From: Batillaria attramentaria
Lineage: Eukaryota; Mollusca; Gastropoda; Batillariidae
Assembly (NCBI GenBank): GCA_018292915.2
Contig: JACVVK020000056.1
Span: forward strand, 926,001-990,000
Direction: 5' to 3'
Length of the DNA stretch: 64,000 nucleotides
Shown: positions 11,401-22,322 of the stretch, in pieces
Position numbering within the stretch: position 1 is the first letter of the stretch
How the letters are laid out: the number at the start of each line of letters is the position of its first letter
Notes under the pieces: model-generated
What the model was told of the DNA's origin: nothing
Database searches by the model: none
Seen by the model: the letters and a program-made list of their open reading frames with translations, nothing else
Made by a program: the position numbers and the translations under genes

Positions 11401-12412
11401 GCTGTTTTAGTTTTGCGTAAGAAAACACAACCGCTCAATGCTTTATCGACGCCGGCAAAAAACGAATGGCGAGAGCCTCTGGGAAAATCCGGTACGCGTA
11501 CACCCAAGTCGGACGATCATCATACGTGTATTTTTGTAGCTAAAACGTCGCGTCTGCCCCTCAGAAACGATCCGTATTGTATTTTTCTTTCTGTTGGTTT
11601 GATTATTCGATTTTTAAAAATCCAGATGAATGCTTCATCGGCGCGAAGATCGCATGGATGCTAACATTCATGAGCTGCAAAACGGCGACCGCGGGCTGGT
11701 CGTTGACGCTTCTGATTGGCTGACTGACGAGATCGGACGACAGCCATTGGCCAAACAACCACGCGATAATGCCGAACGGAATTTACCGGGGCGCGGGAAA
11801 AGTTGGATCGGAAAAGAAAGGAATTTTTTTTTTTTTTTTTTTTTTTTGAAAATAAGGATTTCCTTATTTGATGACTTTCAAAATAAGGAATTCCGCCATG
11901 AGGCGGAAAACTTTCACCCATGTAATAACAATGAGGATTAGTCTGGTGTCCAACCTCCTGCTGGATGTATGGAGAGGTTTACGCAATGTTTTTGTTGTTT
12001 ATTTACGATCAGAATCACACAAGTTTTGGTGAGCACCTCCCAAATACCCATATTGACAGTAAGTTTTGTGAATCTAGCATGAAAATTGACTGAGCTGTAG
12101 ACGTTAGAATGAAAATGCAAGCTCACCCTCGCTGTATGGCGAATTTTAAATATACTCTTGCAAAATTTATTGCGTTTTTGTTTATTCTCTTGCTTAGGTG
12201 ATTCCCTGTACCCGTCAGAGCCAGACATTTACGGCGTCGAACCTGCACTTGTGATGGACAAGACTCTAGAGGAACTGGAAGCAATCTCTCCAAAACGCCA
12301 TCGAGGCGTACGCCAACCACCACCTAAAGATTCTAAACCAGGAAGCCGACCAAAGTTTACCCTGGAATGCAATGTACAGCCAAGATTTGGGCATGTTAAA
12401 CCTGTGTTATGA
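8490..12412 (+). CDS. NUDT19: NUDT19-like Nudix hydrolase (acyl-CoA diphosphatase), 3 exons
   Basis: Exons are 8490-9254, 9833-10040 and 12198-12412, with GT-AG introns in phases 0 and 1, giving about 395 aa (vertebrate NUDT19 is about 375). An in-frame ATG at 8379 would add 37 residues; 8490 is preferred because family members begin close to the HWREAA segment. Family blocks: RSSRSSFMPDLYVFPGG, RICALRETFEESGVLI (the REx2EExG core of the Nudix box), WSMFDWSDWLTP, FDAAFF, WSSPQEM and LAPPQLYEA. As in other NUDT19 proteins, the Nudix box is split by an insertion between the GG and the REx2EE parts. The family cleaves CoA and acyl-CoA in peroxisomes or mitochondria. This protein ends in PVL, without an obvious peroxisomal PTS1 tripeptide. 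Intron 2 carries a 1.8 kb repeat. Confidence 0.9.
10085..11922 (+). mobile_element. CATGGGTGAAAG-ended repeat, copy B, complete, in NUDT19 intron 2
   Basis: It begins CATGGGTGAAAGCTGG and ends CTTTCACCCATG, giving about 12 bp of terminal inverted repeat. It is flanked by TAATA at 10080-10084 and 11923-11927 (a 5-bp duplication, or TA in the minimal reading). It starts 45 bp after the exon 2 donor. A GC-rich palindromic block (10120-10215) holds nested GGGGCC/GGCCCC and GGGGGC/GCCCCC pairs. An A/T-rich arm lies near the far end (11820-11900). No transposase ORF; the superfamily is not assigned. Confidence 0.75.
10209..10781 (+). repeat. 282-bp direct duplication inside copy B
   Basis: 10209-10490 and 10491-10781 are near-identical, both beginning GCCCCCCGGAAAAAAAC and ending at AAGTGTAGTT. 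Copy A has a single unit, so this is a recent private duplication. Confidence 0.85.
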
Positions 12413-12732
12413 TCGTAGGAATGGCATAATCATACTGCTGCCTGGCGTGATAAATGCTGTGTGATGTTCGTCGTGCGAGTGTGCAGTGCTGCATTTATAA
12501 CATACATCATTAAGGGACCAGTGCTGATACACAAAAAAGGCACAGACATCAGTGTGTTGTGACTATTACATGCTAATAATTCTGCCATGAAAGGGAGGTT
12601 GTGTGTGTGGGGGGGGGGAGGGGGGGGGGGGTCATCCTCTTCAGTTTTCCTTGTGTTGACTCTTGCACAAGATTTGTCATTCAACCCCAGGTTACTGCAG
12701 GCACACATTCTAATAAGCTTGTAGACGCTGAC
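12413..12732. other. NUDT19 3' region
   Basis: Presumed 3' UTR and spacer. A G-run lies at 12610-12631. No canonical AATAAA was found close to the stop codon. Confidence 0.35.
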
Positions 12733-12860
12733 TAAAATCAAATCAAATTATCTTTATTTGTCCAGTCTTGTAAAAGCTGGAAAATTTTCTTTTGGTGCCC
12801 ACTCTGCACAATATAAAATAAGATTAAGAATATCATAACATAACAGTATACGCTATGGTA
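12733..12860 (-). mobile_element. Retroelement 3' tail fragment
   Basis: Read on the minus strand, the segment ends in GACAAATAAAGATAATTTGA followed by a short (TTTGA)n-like tail, the usual 3' end of LINE/SINE copies. No coding part remains. Confidence 0.4.
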
Positions 12861-12944
12861 ATTCCGATAATAAATTAGCCTAATTCAAACTGTCCTTGTA
12901 GGCTGCTGCTTTTTCTTCTGTGGTTTTAAGTAGTGCAGACACAC

Positions 12945-13480
12945 TTAGCCGCGAAGTAGTCTTTGTTGCTTGTGCGGCGTGAAGCCCTAAAAATCAAGAA
13001 CTCGCCACTTTATTTTCTCTCTTCTTTTTTCTGTTGGACAATGAGGGAAAGAAACTGCCACTCTGATCCTTTTATACAGTTCTTGTCATTTTACTCTTCA
13101 AAGGATTGTTAAATAATTAAGAATAATTAAAATATGGATTTGACCTGTTGAACTTGCTGCCACCTGAATGATTCAAGGACTCCTTTTGGGAATACTGCCA
13201 CGAAATAGTCTGTGTTAGTTGTTTCTGCGGCTTCAAATTGTTTACTGTAGTGTTATAGCGGTAGATGTGTGGCATTTGCTTCTTTAGCCATGCATTTTCA
13301 TGAGTGTTCAAGCGGGGGGTACTGTCAGGATGCGAGGCAGTAAAAAACACCAACTCTCTCGATTGAAAACGACGAAGATTTATTTACAAACTCCAACTCA
13401 GGGCAAAACAACACAATTTGCTATGGATACAGCGGCATATGTTATGGAGCCGCGAATTAGTCTTTGTTGCTTATGCGGCC
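12945..13480 (+). repeat. Dispersed SINE-like tail family (AGTCTTTGTTGCTTGTGCGG block), two to three pieces
   Basis: Blocks with AGTCTTTGTTGCTTGTGCGG and AAGCCCTAAA occur at about 12950-13000, with weaker relatives at 13199-13230 and 13453-13480. The same family appears at 18311-18384 and 34752-34806, where it ends in (TCAC)n. The rest of 13000-14490 has no gene that I recognise. Confidence 0.5.
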
Positions 13481-14620
13481 TCCTTCTTCTTTTTCTTCTG
13501 CCTGCTCACAATCATCTGGTTGATTATTCTAGCAGGGCGAGGGGTCTGCGCCAAAAAAGGAAAACGGGGGGGGGGGGGGGGCCTTAAGTCACTCGCTCAG
13601 CATATTTTATAATATATCAAGCATTTTATAGGCAGATCCACAAACTACTTTAGAAGAAATACACGACATGTCACTCCGCAAATCTTATCCTCCAGTCAGA
13701 ATAATGCAGACCATGGTAACGGCACTGTCTGTTGCGGCAAACTTTCTTCTTTGCTGGGCACACAATCCTGCAATCAAAATCGTAGGTCTGGTTTTGTTTG
13801 TAATAGTAAACATCCACATGGTGTTAAAAAAAAAAAATATTAAAAAAAATCGAATTCTGTGAAATATACTCCCAATGTGCCAGAAGTGGAAGGAATGAAC
13901 ATCAGTATTCACCAACAAATTTACACACACATGTTACAGAGGTAGCTCATGTAGTCATATGGGCTGCTTGCAATGTAGAGGTGGGTTCTGACTGTGCGCA
14001 CACTCTCAACAGACGTTCAAACAGTGTCCATTCCTTTATTCAAGGTTCAGAAGCAGGAGTTTATTCTCACAGTAATTCGGTTGATCAGTTGATGATTGAA
14101 TGAATTGATGGATGAACTGACGGAATGACAGAATAACACCCTTGACTTTCTGACAAAGGTGACTTCAAATATGACACAAAGTTGGGTCAACAGTGATAGT
14201 AACGGCCCAAGCTCATAGCTCCACAGTTCCAGGTAGAAGTGACTGTACTGAGCTCCACAAAACCGGTTACAAGGCATGAGTACAGTTCATGCATGCTTGA
14301 CACACATAACAGGAAATCGTGTGGGTGACTAGCTTATGGGAGAAACACAGTGCAGGCCACTATGGCTACATGGTAATGTCCCCGTAGAAAAACTAAACAA
14401 AAGTCCAAGAAACTCTTGCTAACTACTGGTTATTGAACCAACCATATAGTTATTTATACAAGAATATTACTAATTGACTAAAGACCTTGTTTGCCCTATT
14501 TACTAATCAGACATGAAGAAGAAACGGAAACGGTAATGACTGCGAAGTGGTTACAAGTTAAGCAAATAAAAGCGACACAAAAGGGACAGAAACCACTTAA
14601 CTTTGACAAAGGACGGCACA

Positions 14621-14651
14621 GGTCGACGTTTCGGCTTACGCCTTCTTCAGG
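14621..14651 (-). ncRNA. Hammerhead-like motif in inverted pLTR copy
   Basis: On the minus strand: CTGAAGA, then a GGC-GTAA-GCC hairpin, then GAAAC and GTC. This is the same core as at 16725-16750. Penelope-like elements are known to carry minimal hammerhead ribozymes in their terminal repeats. Activity is not claimed: there is one extra A before stem II. Confidence 0.45.
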
Positions 14652-14818
14652 ACATAAACAAATGGGACATAACTTCAACAAACAAGCAAAAGGTAACTCT
14701 GCGGACGTACTGACATACACGGCGCGGAAAAAAAAAAAAAAAAAAAGGGTGGGCGAGAAAAGGACCAGAAAAAAATAGCAAAATTATCACAACACCCATC
14801 CTTAGGTGACAGAAGACC

Positions 14819-15124
14819 ATGGACTGTTGCGACAATACAAACCTCATATACGCCATCATCTGTACCGCATGTCACAAACTGTATGTTGGGGAAACTGGAC
14901 GTAGCCTGGCAACACGCTTTGCTGAACATATCGCCGACACCAGACACAACAGAATAAAACCCGTTGCCGTGCATTTCAATTCTGCAGGCCACTCCATCTT
15001 AAACATGACAGTAACTGGCCTGTGGCTTATGCACGGTGACGCCACAGACAGACGCGACATGGAGTCGCACATTATTCAGCGCCTGGGAAGTCAGGCCCCG
15101 GGTGGTTTGAACGAAAAGCCGTAA
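14819..15124 (+). pseudogene. GIY-YIG endonuclease domain of a Penelope-like element
   Basis: About 100 residues remain. LIYAIIC and LYVGETGRS match the GIY and YIG blocks, with a CTAC zinc-type pair between them. They are followed by the conserved arginine/histidine helix (ATRFAEHIAD) and the late glutamate (MESHIIQRLG). In intact elements this domain sits C-terminal to the reverse transcriptase and cuts target DNA. The ATG at 14819 lies in the inverted repeat and is probably not a native start. Confidence 0.8.
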
Positions 15125-15178
15125 CATAACCCTCTGAACTTTTTTCACACACAATCCATGGTCCTTGTCACCAAAGGA

Positions 15179-16196
15179 TGGGCAGAGCTTCAGATTGTCG
15201 GCGCGCCCGCGCCATTGACGCGTGAAATATCAAAATGACGCGCAAGAGTTAATGTGTATGCGCCAGTGTGGCGCGCGCACTTTTGGCCTTCTGCACATCG
15301 GAGTAGTCCTAGTGAAACTAAAAACATCGCGTCTCTGCACTGCCTTGCCTGCCCAACATGTATCGTATCGCAGCACGTCATTGGATGACAGATCTTCCCG
15401 AAAGCCAATCCGCGAATACCTTACTTATGTTACTTGGTGATGCCAACATCGCTGAATAAACGTGAATCTCATTGGTTTTCTATATTAGGAACATCCAATG
15501 AAAACTCGTATATTAACAGAGCGTTGGCTTGGACGTCTGCAGATTCCGAGAACTGAATGCTTGTTTCTGTATCAACTGCTCCATCAAAAATGTCGAAAAA
15601 ACCATCGGCGAAGAAAATAAAATTGGTGGCAGGCCAATCTCTGCTCACATTTGCTCGGACTAAATCTGCAGCTGCAAGTAGGTCGTTTTCATATTCAACG
15701 CTGCAATTGAACGCTGCAACGCGTCGGCGTGAGAGATCTATATGATGCTTTTCCCCCCAACGGCATGACTTCGTTTCCAAAGTGAAAATGATGGGTCATG
15801 ATGAATTCTAACAGAAAGGTCGGGGAGAAAAAGTTGGAGGGAGGAAAGTAGGCCTAAACTGTGTGTGGGGAGGCTGCCCGGGGGGGGGGGGGAGGAGGCT
15901 GAGAGAGAGAGAAAGAGAGAGAGACAGGCCTTTGTACAGCTCCCAACAACCCAGCTAATTTTAAGGATAATATCATAACCTTTGTAAATGTCACACATTT
16001 TCATTTGAAAACATGCATGTCAGGAAAAACTCTCTCTCTCTGTGCTTCCTTACTAAGTTTGTGTGTGTGTGTGTGTGTGTGTGTGCTTCCTTACTAAGTT
16101 TCTGTAGTTTAGCAACGACAAGGTTGTAAACTGGCCGATGGCCAAAATCTTATACCATTGAAAAATAAAGGTTTGTCATTGTCATTCTCTCTCTCA

Positions 16197-16238
<42 letters not shown>

Positions 16239-16462
16239 GCCGGACCCAACTTCCAAAACATGCCCTTTGAAAAACAAGCTGTTCAGGTGTGGGCACAGAA
16301 AAGAAGGCGCTACCTCTTCAAGGACTAAATAAAGTTAGTACACCTCTGACTTTTTTTCGTTTCCAGATTTTGTCAATGACCCATCATTTTGAAAATTGAC
16401 CCCTCATTTTGCTCAGCCATGGGTCATTGGGCCCATGACATTTAAAAACAATCTGAAGCTCT
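15179..16462. other. No convincing gene; microsatellites and a retroelement tail
   Basis: A 62-codon ORF at 15557-15745 (lysine-rich start MSKKPSAKKIK) resembles the beginning of some BED/TTF-type transposase-derived proteins, but is too short to call. (GT)n lies at 16060-16084 and (CA)n at 16197-16236. A retroelement tail ending AAAAATAAAGGTTTGTCATTG lies at 16130-16180, with a relative at 24690-24725. Confidence 0.4.
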
Positions 16463-16826
16463 GGATGGGTGTTGTGATTGCTAATTTTCACTATTCTTTT
16501 TTGTTCTTTTCTGCCCAACATTTTTTTTTTTTTTTTTTTCACACACAGTCCATGGTCTTCTGTCACCTAAGGATGGGTGTTGTGATAATTTTGCTATTTT
16601 TTTCTGTTCCTTTTCTCGCCCACCCTTTTTTTTTTTTTTTTTTTTTTCCGCGCCGTGTATGTCAGTACGTCCGCAGAGTTACCTTTTGCTTGTTTGTTGA
16701 AGTTATGTCCCATTTGTTTATGTCCTGAAGAAGGCGTAAGCCGAAACGTCGACCTGTGCCGTCCTTTGTCAAAGTTAAGTGGTTTCTGTCCCTTTTGTGT
16801 CGCTTTTATTTGCTTAATCAGACATG
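16463..16826 (+). mobile_element. Penelope-like terminal repeat (solo pLTR), with partial internal duplication
   Basis: 16541-16820 matches 14520-14825 in inverse orientation. 16463-16540 is a diverged duplicate of its first part (ATGGGTGTTGTGAT... followed by a T-run). It contains the hammerhead-like core. Confidence 0.65.
16725..16750 (+). ncRNA. Hammerhead-like ribozyme core in pLTR
   Basis: CTGAAGA (16725-16731), an A, a GGC/GCC stem with GTAA loop, GAAAC (16743-16747) and GTC (16748-16750). The order of conserved blocks fits the minimal hammerheads reported in Penelope-like elements. Confidence 0.45.
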
Positions 16827-17960
16827 TTTACTACTAATGAAATATTTACAATTGGAATGCATGTCACTAAAAGGAATTGATTTATTTTATGTTACTAACT
16901 TTTATAATTTATTGTAACTCATCACTAACCGTGATCAAGTATATTAAGTCTGCTATAACCGGCCAACAAACCAGTTGCCAAACAGCACCAATTCCACTCT
17001 ACCTCTCGGCTACTCATGCATTCTTGAGTCACTCTGTCACATTCATACTTCAAACACTCACTTTCTCTCGCTCTCCCTCCCCCCCCCCCCCTCCACGGAT
17101 AGGTGTAGGGGGGGGGGGGGTATATATGCACACACGAAGGGTTCACTGTCAACGCATTTGTAAACGGTTGCAGATCTTTATGCGTGCAGCGTTTATTCAG
17201 TAGTTTTGTCGGAATCTGTTTTCCAACCCTGAACTATAAAGTCAGGTAGTCAGTATAGACCCCGCCCGTATTCAAGTATTAAGGGCAGCATTGGTAAACT
17301 TGCTAAATCCTTTTATAAATCTTAATATCGTCAACTTTCTTTACGATACTTGGTGATAATGACTCATCTCACGAATAAATATGACTGTGACTTTCACTCT
17401 ACATAAGACGGCCCCATGGGCTCGCCTTCACGCGTCAAGACCAGGTTCTTGAGGCAGGGCTGATTTCGCTGAGCTTCAGTGCCCACCCGGCCCTTATTTT
17501 CTTTCTTATTTCTGTCTCCACCGGTCCATTCACCTGTCTTTTGCTCCCTTAAACTCTCCTCGGGGGGACTCTCAGGTGTGGTGTTTTCCCAAACCGCCTC
17601 ACGGCGGGGAGGTTCCGTGTTGGAGCCAAACTGCATCCCAGGCATGTTGTCTTCATTTGGTAACTAAGGAAGTTTCTTTTCTACCTCTCTCAGTCTGTCC
17701 CTCACCAGCCCATTCGCCAGTCTCTTCCTCTTGTAAACCTCCCGAATTTAGCCGCTCTGTCCTCCCTTTCATCTCTCATCGGATTTCTAAGTTCGGCCCT
17801 TCCATCTGTATTTCTTCTGTTTAAACTCTTACTCGTGTCTGCACAACCAGTGGTTACGAATAAGTAATGTTGGGCATGTGCTGCGAACTGGTTTATTGCG
17901 CCTAGGACATGATAAGTTTCAATATTTGCTGTATATGCGCGTAGCATTTATGTTTGTTTT
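16827..17960. other. No gene recognised
   Basis: C-run/G-run pair at 17078-17120. Pyrimidine-rich sequence at 17470-17800 keeps an 83-codon minus ORF that has no motif I can name. Confidence 0.35.
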
Positions 17961-17974
17961 TCCTAGTTGTAATT

Positions 17975-18065
17975 AATAATAATAATAATAATAATAAATA
18001 TTTATATAGCGCCTAACCTTATCTAAGCTCTAGGCGCTTTACATAAAATACATATTTATTCGTAT
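17975..18065 (-). mobile_element. LINE/SINE 3' tail with (ATT)n
   Basis: An (AAT)n run is followed by GCGCCTAACC and TAGGCGCTTTACA. Read in reverse this is a retroelement end finishing in AAGCGCC...(ATT)n. Relatives lie at 21608-21690, 28833-28905 and 42830-42865. Confidence 0.5.
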
Positions 18066-18310
18066 TAAGACATTAAAAACACACAAGACAGATAAAACAA
18101 ACACAAGACAAGTAAAACTGATAAAACATAATTGCTATGTGTTTTCTACGCTTATTTTTGTAATCGGGAGTACGATAAATTAGCATGAAGGTGCAACGTC
18201 TCGTGCATGTCCAAGTTGTATACTGCCCCTTAGCCGGACCAGTTTGCATCAGTCGTCCAAAATTACTTTTGTTGTTGTTGTTGTTGTTGTTGTTGTTTTT
18301 TCACGCAGTG

Positions 18311-18384
18311 CAGGCACACTTAGCCGCGAAATAGTCTTTGTTGCTTGTGCGGCGTTATAAGCCCTAAAACCTCACTCACTCACT
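18311..18384 (+). repeat. SINE-like tail copy
   Basis: It contains AATAGTCTTTGTTGCTTGTG, then GCGGCGTTATAAGCCCTAAA and (CTCA)n. The same family occurs at 12950 and 34752. Confidence 0.5.
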
Positions 18385-18715
18385 CTGTCATTTGCTGTAT
18401 TCGTGCTTTGTTTTCGTGCCACGACGAGCACATTTCAGCTGTGTGGCGCATGGTTGGATGAGATGGTCGATCCTGTAATGTTGGATTTGCTCCGGAACCT
18501 GGTGCTCTGATGTTGCAAATCCTCTCAGGCGTCCTGGAGTTGAGCGACGAGGACCACGAGCGAGGCAGGCTCTGGCAATGGTGCGGCGGACAGCCATGAG
18601 TCTTTGTCTTCTCGATATTTTCTTGCGTCAGTCGGTACAGGTGCCAAACCTGCTGGATGCAAATATTTATTATTTCTTTTGTACGAGGCGTCTAGTATAT
18701 GAAAGAAATGACCAA

Positions 18716-19158
18716 GGGTGAAAGTTTTCCGTGTGGGGCACGGAATCCGTATTTTTCTCGATAAGAGATAAGGTCATCTCATAAAGTCTCATCGCTTGCA
18801 CAGGACCATTTAAAAAAGCAAACAAACAAAAAGACGAACCAAATAACGAAACACACACGATGACTTTCTGACCTGAACCGTGAAAGCTGGCAATTTTGAA
18901 AATACTGAAACTTCTTTTCCTAGGCCGGGGTCCAGGGGCCGCCCAGGCCCCTGCGGGGTGCAGGGGAGGAGCCCTGCAGGGGGGACCAGGGGGGCAACGC
19001 TCCCCGGGGAAAAAAAAAGAATTTTGTCAAATTTAAGAGCCAATTCTAGGCCTCTCGTGGCACCTGAGAGCACTTGATAGCTATTCTTATCTACCACATT
19101 TCCCTTCAAATTTCAACCCTTAGACTCGAGCTGTTACAGACCTCTTGTTGCTGTACAC
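18716..19158 (+). mobile_element. CATGGGTGAAAG-ended repeat, copy C, rearranged
   Basis: 18716-18758 is the far terminus (GGGTGAAAGTTTTCCG plus GGAATCCGTATTTTT). 18881-19158 is the near terminus with the GC-rich block and the first 200 bp of the body. The two ends face the same way with 120 bp of other sequence between them, so this is a partial or rearranged copy. Confidence 0.65.
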
Positions 19159-19250
19159 GTCTCTAAATGGTTTTGAAATGTCACTTTCAGAAATGTCAAA
19201 GATGTGGCTTGTGAAATGGTGCTTGAATAAAGTACACGGTATAAATAAAA

Positions 19251-19293
<43 letters not shown>

Positions 19294-19810
19294 ACGCGCG
19301 CGAGCGTTGAAGTTGTGTACAGAATCATGCATCTCAGAGCACGTCTGAGGAATGACAGCACATGCAAATTTTGCGAACCGCACAGATTTAAAAAAAAAAA
19401 AAAAAAAAAAAACAGATAAACTAAATTTTCAACTCGAGGATTCTGTGTTTACGTTAGTGCCTTGTTTTTCGGCCCTCAACTTCATGCACCAAGCATATCG
19501 TCCGCTGCAAGGTCGACAGGAAACTGAAAACAAGACGAGGCTGCGTAAATTTTAACAGCCGGCAAAAGTTCACGCACTTTCCGTCGGTTGATGACTAAGA
19601 AAGCCATTTAACCGTTCTTACTTCTATGTTTTCTTTTGTTTTTAGCCTCTTGATTTACGTGTACCGGCTCGATTCAGTTAACCTTCGCCATACGTTGCGG
19701 GTGCTTTCATTTAAACGTCCGTAGCTCAGTCAAGTTTCACGCTAGATCCACGAAACTTTGTGGTTTTGTCAATCAATACGGTTTGTGGAAAGGTGCTCAC
19801 CCAAACTGAC

Positions 19811-19841
<31 letters not shown>

Positions 19842-20190
19842 TTGGGGGGGGGGGGTAATTTCGGTGCTAAACTAACAAGTAAATAAACAACGAAAACGTT
19901 GTATAATACGCCTTCTCTTCGTCAGGAGCATGGGTGCATTTGCGCTGTGCCCCACGATTCACAGCGCGCAAGTTTTCTTCTGTAAAGTCACGTATGGGTA
20001 CGTTTGCGTACGATGTACGGCACGCAAGTTTTTAGGCGACGTATGGCCAAGGTTAAACGTTCCGATGGCATCTCTATGCTCGGAAATGCCTATACGCTGC
20101 ACACCCTCTCTCAAGGATGTCTCAGAAGTCTCCCCAGAATAGTAACAAAGGCGTTGCTCCCAGGCGGCCTGTTTGAACTGGCTTTTATCC
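19159..20190. other. Spacer with (GT)n and homopolymers
   Basis: (GT)n at 19254-19292, an A-run at 19389-19411 and T/G-runs at 19811-19855. No gene recognised. Confidence 0.4.
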
Positions 20191-20192
20191 CC

Positions 20193-20262
20193 CTCGTTGC
20201 CCCGTCTTTGATATAGCCCGCATGTGGTGGAAAAGGACGTTAAACCCCCAAACAACCACAGG
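20193..20262 (+). mobile_element. SINE-1 tail fragment
   Basis: CGTTGCCCCGTCTTTGATAT, then GTGGTGGAAAAGGACGTTAA, the diagnostic 3' half of SINE-1 (full copy at 22815-22976). Confidence 0.7.
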
Positions 20263-20946
20263 CAACATCTGGTATGACGACTGAGGTATCTTCCCGAAGC
20301 CAGTTATCATATACGATATTGTGCGATACGAGTTTTAAAAAAAGAAGAAGATTGTATATAAGATTGCATTGTATATATAAAGCTTGCAAACACTTTTTTC
20401 CCCGCTTGAAAGGATAAGGCGAGAGCGGAGAACGGACAAACACATGTAGATTAAATTTTCGTTTTTATTAAACACATTTTGCCAGATTTTTAATGCGAAA
20501 GTTCAAAAAAACAAAACAAAAAAAAAAAAAAAAAAACCCGACATCATTCGCTGCGCAGTTTCCTTCAAGGTCGGCGGATTTTTTTTTCTTCCCTCACGTC
20601 ACGCTCGCTTGAAATTTTTATCGTAGACAAATGGACGGCGAATACTTGACAAGGGAGTGTTTATAAGGTGTTTGTCCTATGCGCGCTCCATCCTAAATAC
20701 AAGTAGCACAGACGACGCCAGTTGAGATGTTATCAGATGCATAAAGGGCTCAAACCTTGGTAGAACCTTCATAATTATCTCATGAACATTTTAATGCAAT
20801 GATAATCAACTTTTTTTTTTCACTGGAAAAAAAAAAAGACAGACAGACGGAATGAACTAAAAACAAGAATAATGAGATTGACGATTTGAAATGTCAGTCG
20901 ACCAAATTTTAATTGTACGTGCTTGCGTAAAGAAACTTTCCCAAAC

Positions 20947-20949
<3 letters not shown>

Positions 20950-21016
<67 letters not shown>

Positions 21017-21042
21017 CGTGTGTGTGTGTGTGTGTGCGTGCG
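20950..21042 (+). repeat. (GT)n microsatellite, about 85 bp
   Basis: Near-pure GT with GCGTGCGTG interruptions near its end. The reading frames through it are spurious. Confidence 0.95.
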
Positions 21043-21370
21043 TTTTAATTATAGCTCACGTAGGACTTACTCGTACATGCGCATTTCCTTTGACTTTTCT
21101 ACTTCTTCTAATCGTTCCTTGTCGTTCATCCTTGAGAAGCTGCGGCCTCAGCTTACGTCCTAGAAAAACAGATATTGAGAGCGTGTCTAACTTTTTTTTT
21201 TTTAAATTAGAGCATCTATGCCTGTAGTTTCAGTTTACTAAGGAACAGTGGTAGGATTTTTTTTTTTTTTTTAACCCACAAAAGTGATGCTTCGCCGTTT
21301 TGTTTTAACCCTTCTACTTTCCACGACAACAGTGAGAAATAGGCCAAATTCGTGCATTGGTAATCCCTTT

Positions 21371-21415
21371 CCCTGCAGCCCCCGCCCCCCCCCCCCCCCC
21401 CCCCCCCCCCCCCCT
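21371..21415. repeat. Poly(C) tract of over 30 bases
   Basis: A long uninterrupted C run (21388-21414), unusual in length. It is likely unstable and prone to sequencing error. Confidence 0.9.
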
Positions 21416-21736
21416 ACATGCTGCAGTCCCTTCAGCACAGACATTGATTGAAATGATTGATTTGGCATGCACGTTTCTTGCAAATTGCGGCTGCTATATT
21501 CGGCTGCCAGACACATAATACAGTATACATAATACATGTACTTTTATTTTATCGGTTTGATGAATGAATTATCCGAAACCGCCGCGGGCATAAGACGTCC
21601 GAATGTGCAGATAATAATAATAATGACATTACTTATAACCTATCAGATACTAACAGTTCTAAGCGCTTAAAAATAATGTGAATAGGAATAAATAATATAT
21701 ATATCTTTCTTTATTTGGCCGGCATGGCGACAAACC

Positions 21737-22026
21737 TGGGCCCGCATGTAAAAGTCGGGGTTAGGGAGTTTAGCCCCCGGGTTAGAGTCTAACCTCGAAC
21801 TAAACTAGCTCTAGGGTTAAATTTTCTGTTGTTGTTTTTATTTTTTTTTTTAATGAGGAAGCGGGTCCATTCCAGTAAGGTGCCTATGCCGTTATAGAAG
21901 GATTTTTGTCTTTCTTTCTTCGCGTCCTTTTTTATTTAATTTTGTATTGGGGTTTCTTTTGTCCTAGTCTGGGTTAGGCACGTAGCCGTGGGTTAGATTA
22001 ACCTCGAGTTTTACATACGGGCCCAG
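21737..22026. mobile_element. MITE with TGGGCCCGYATGTAAAA inverted ends
   Basis: The left arm starts CTGGGCCCGCATGTAAAAG. The right arm is its inverse, ending CTTTTACATACGGGCCCAG apart from one or two changes. Inside, GGGTTAG/CTAACC blocks continue the symmetry. About 290 bp, no ORF. No target duplication could be fixed. Confidence 0.6.
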
Positions 22027-22104
22027 CACTCTTACCAAACAGAGCATTATGATTGGACAAAAAGTGTCCCAGGGTGCTTCAGCCAGTCCGGGAGAGCCTG
22101 AGTG

Positions 22105-22322
22105 TTGTAAAAATACTGTTTGTTACAGCAAGACGAAAATCGTGCGTCCCCTGTGACGCACTGTTCTCAAATTGGTGCGTCAATTTAAGAGTTTTGTGCG
22201 TACAGATACTAGTACACCTGTGCGTAATCGGAAACACTGGGAAACGGACAACGGTAGGGATAGAACGCTTCGCACGAAATGCGAGACCAGTGGAGCAACC
22301 CACTACACCACGCTGACCGCCA
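22105..22322 (-). mobile_element. SINE-3 copy (tRNA-like head, minus strand)
   Basis: Read on the minus strand from 22322, GCGTGGTGTAGTGGGTTGCT resembles a tRNA A-box region and GCGTTCTATCCC a degraded B box. A body containing ACTCTTAAATTGACGCACC follows. The body recurs in opposite orientation at 37855-37945. Confidence 0.5.

Larger units (their letters stand above)
14513..15178 (+). mobile_element. 5'-truncated Penelope-like element with inverted pLTR fragment
   Basis: 14520-14825 is the reverse complement of the terminal-repeat sequence at 16541-16820, including the hammerhead-like core. It is joined directly to a GIY-YIG coding end (14826-15124). After the stop, 15138-15178 begins a second, sense-oriented terminal-repeat copy (TCACACACAATCCATGG) that breaks off. 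Partial inverted repeats flanking Penelope-like elements are common. The reverse transcriptase is entirely missing. Confidence 0.75.
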
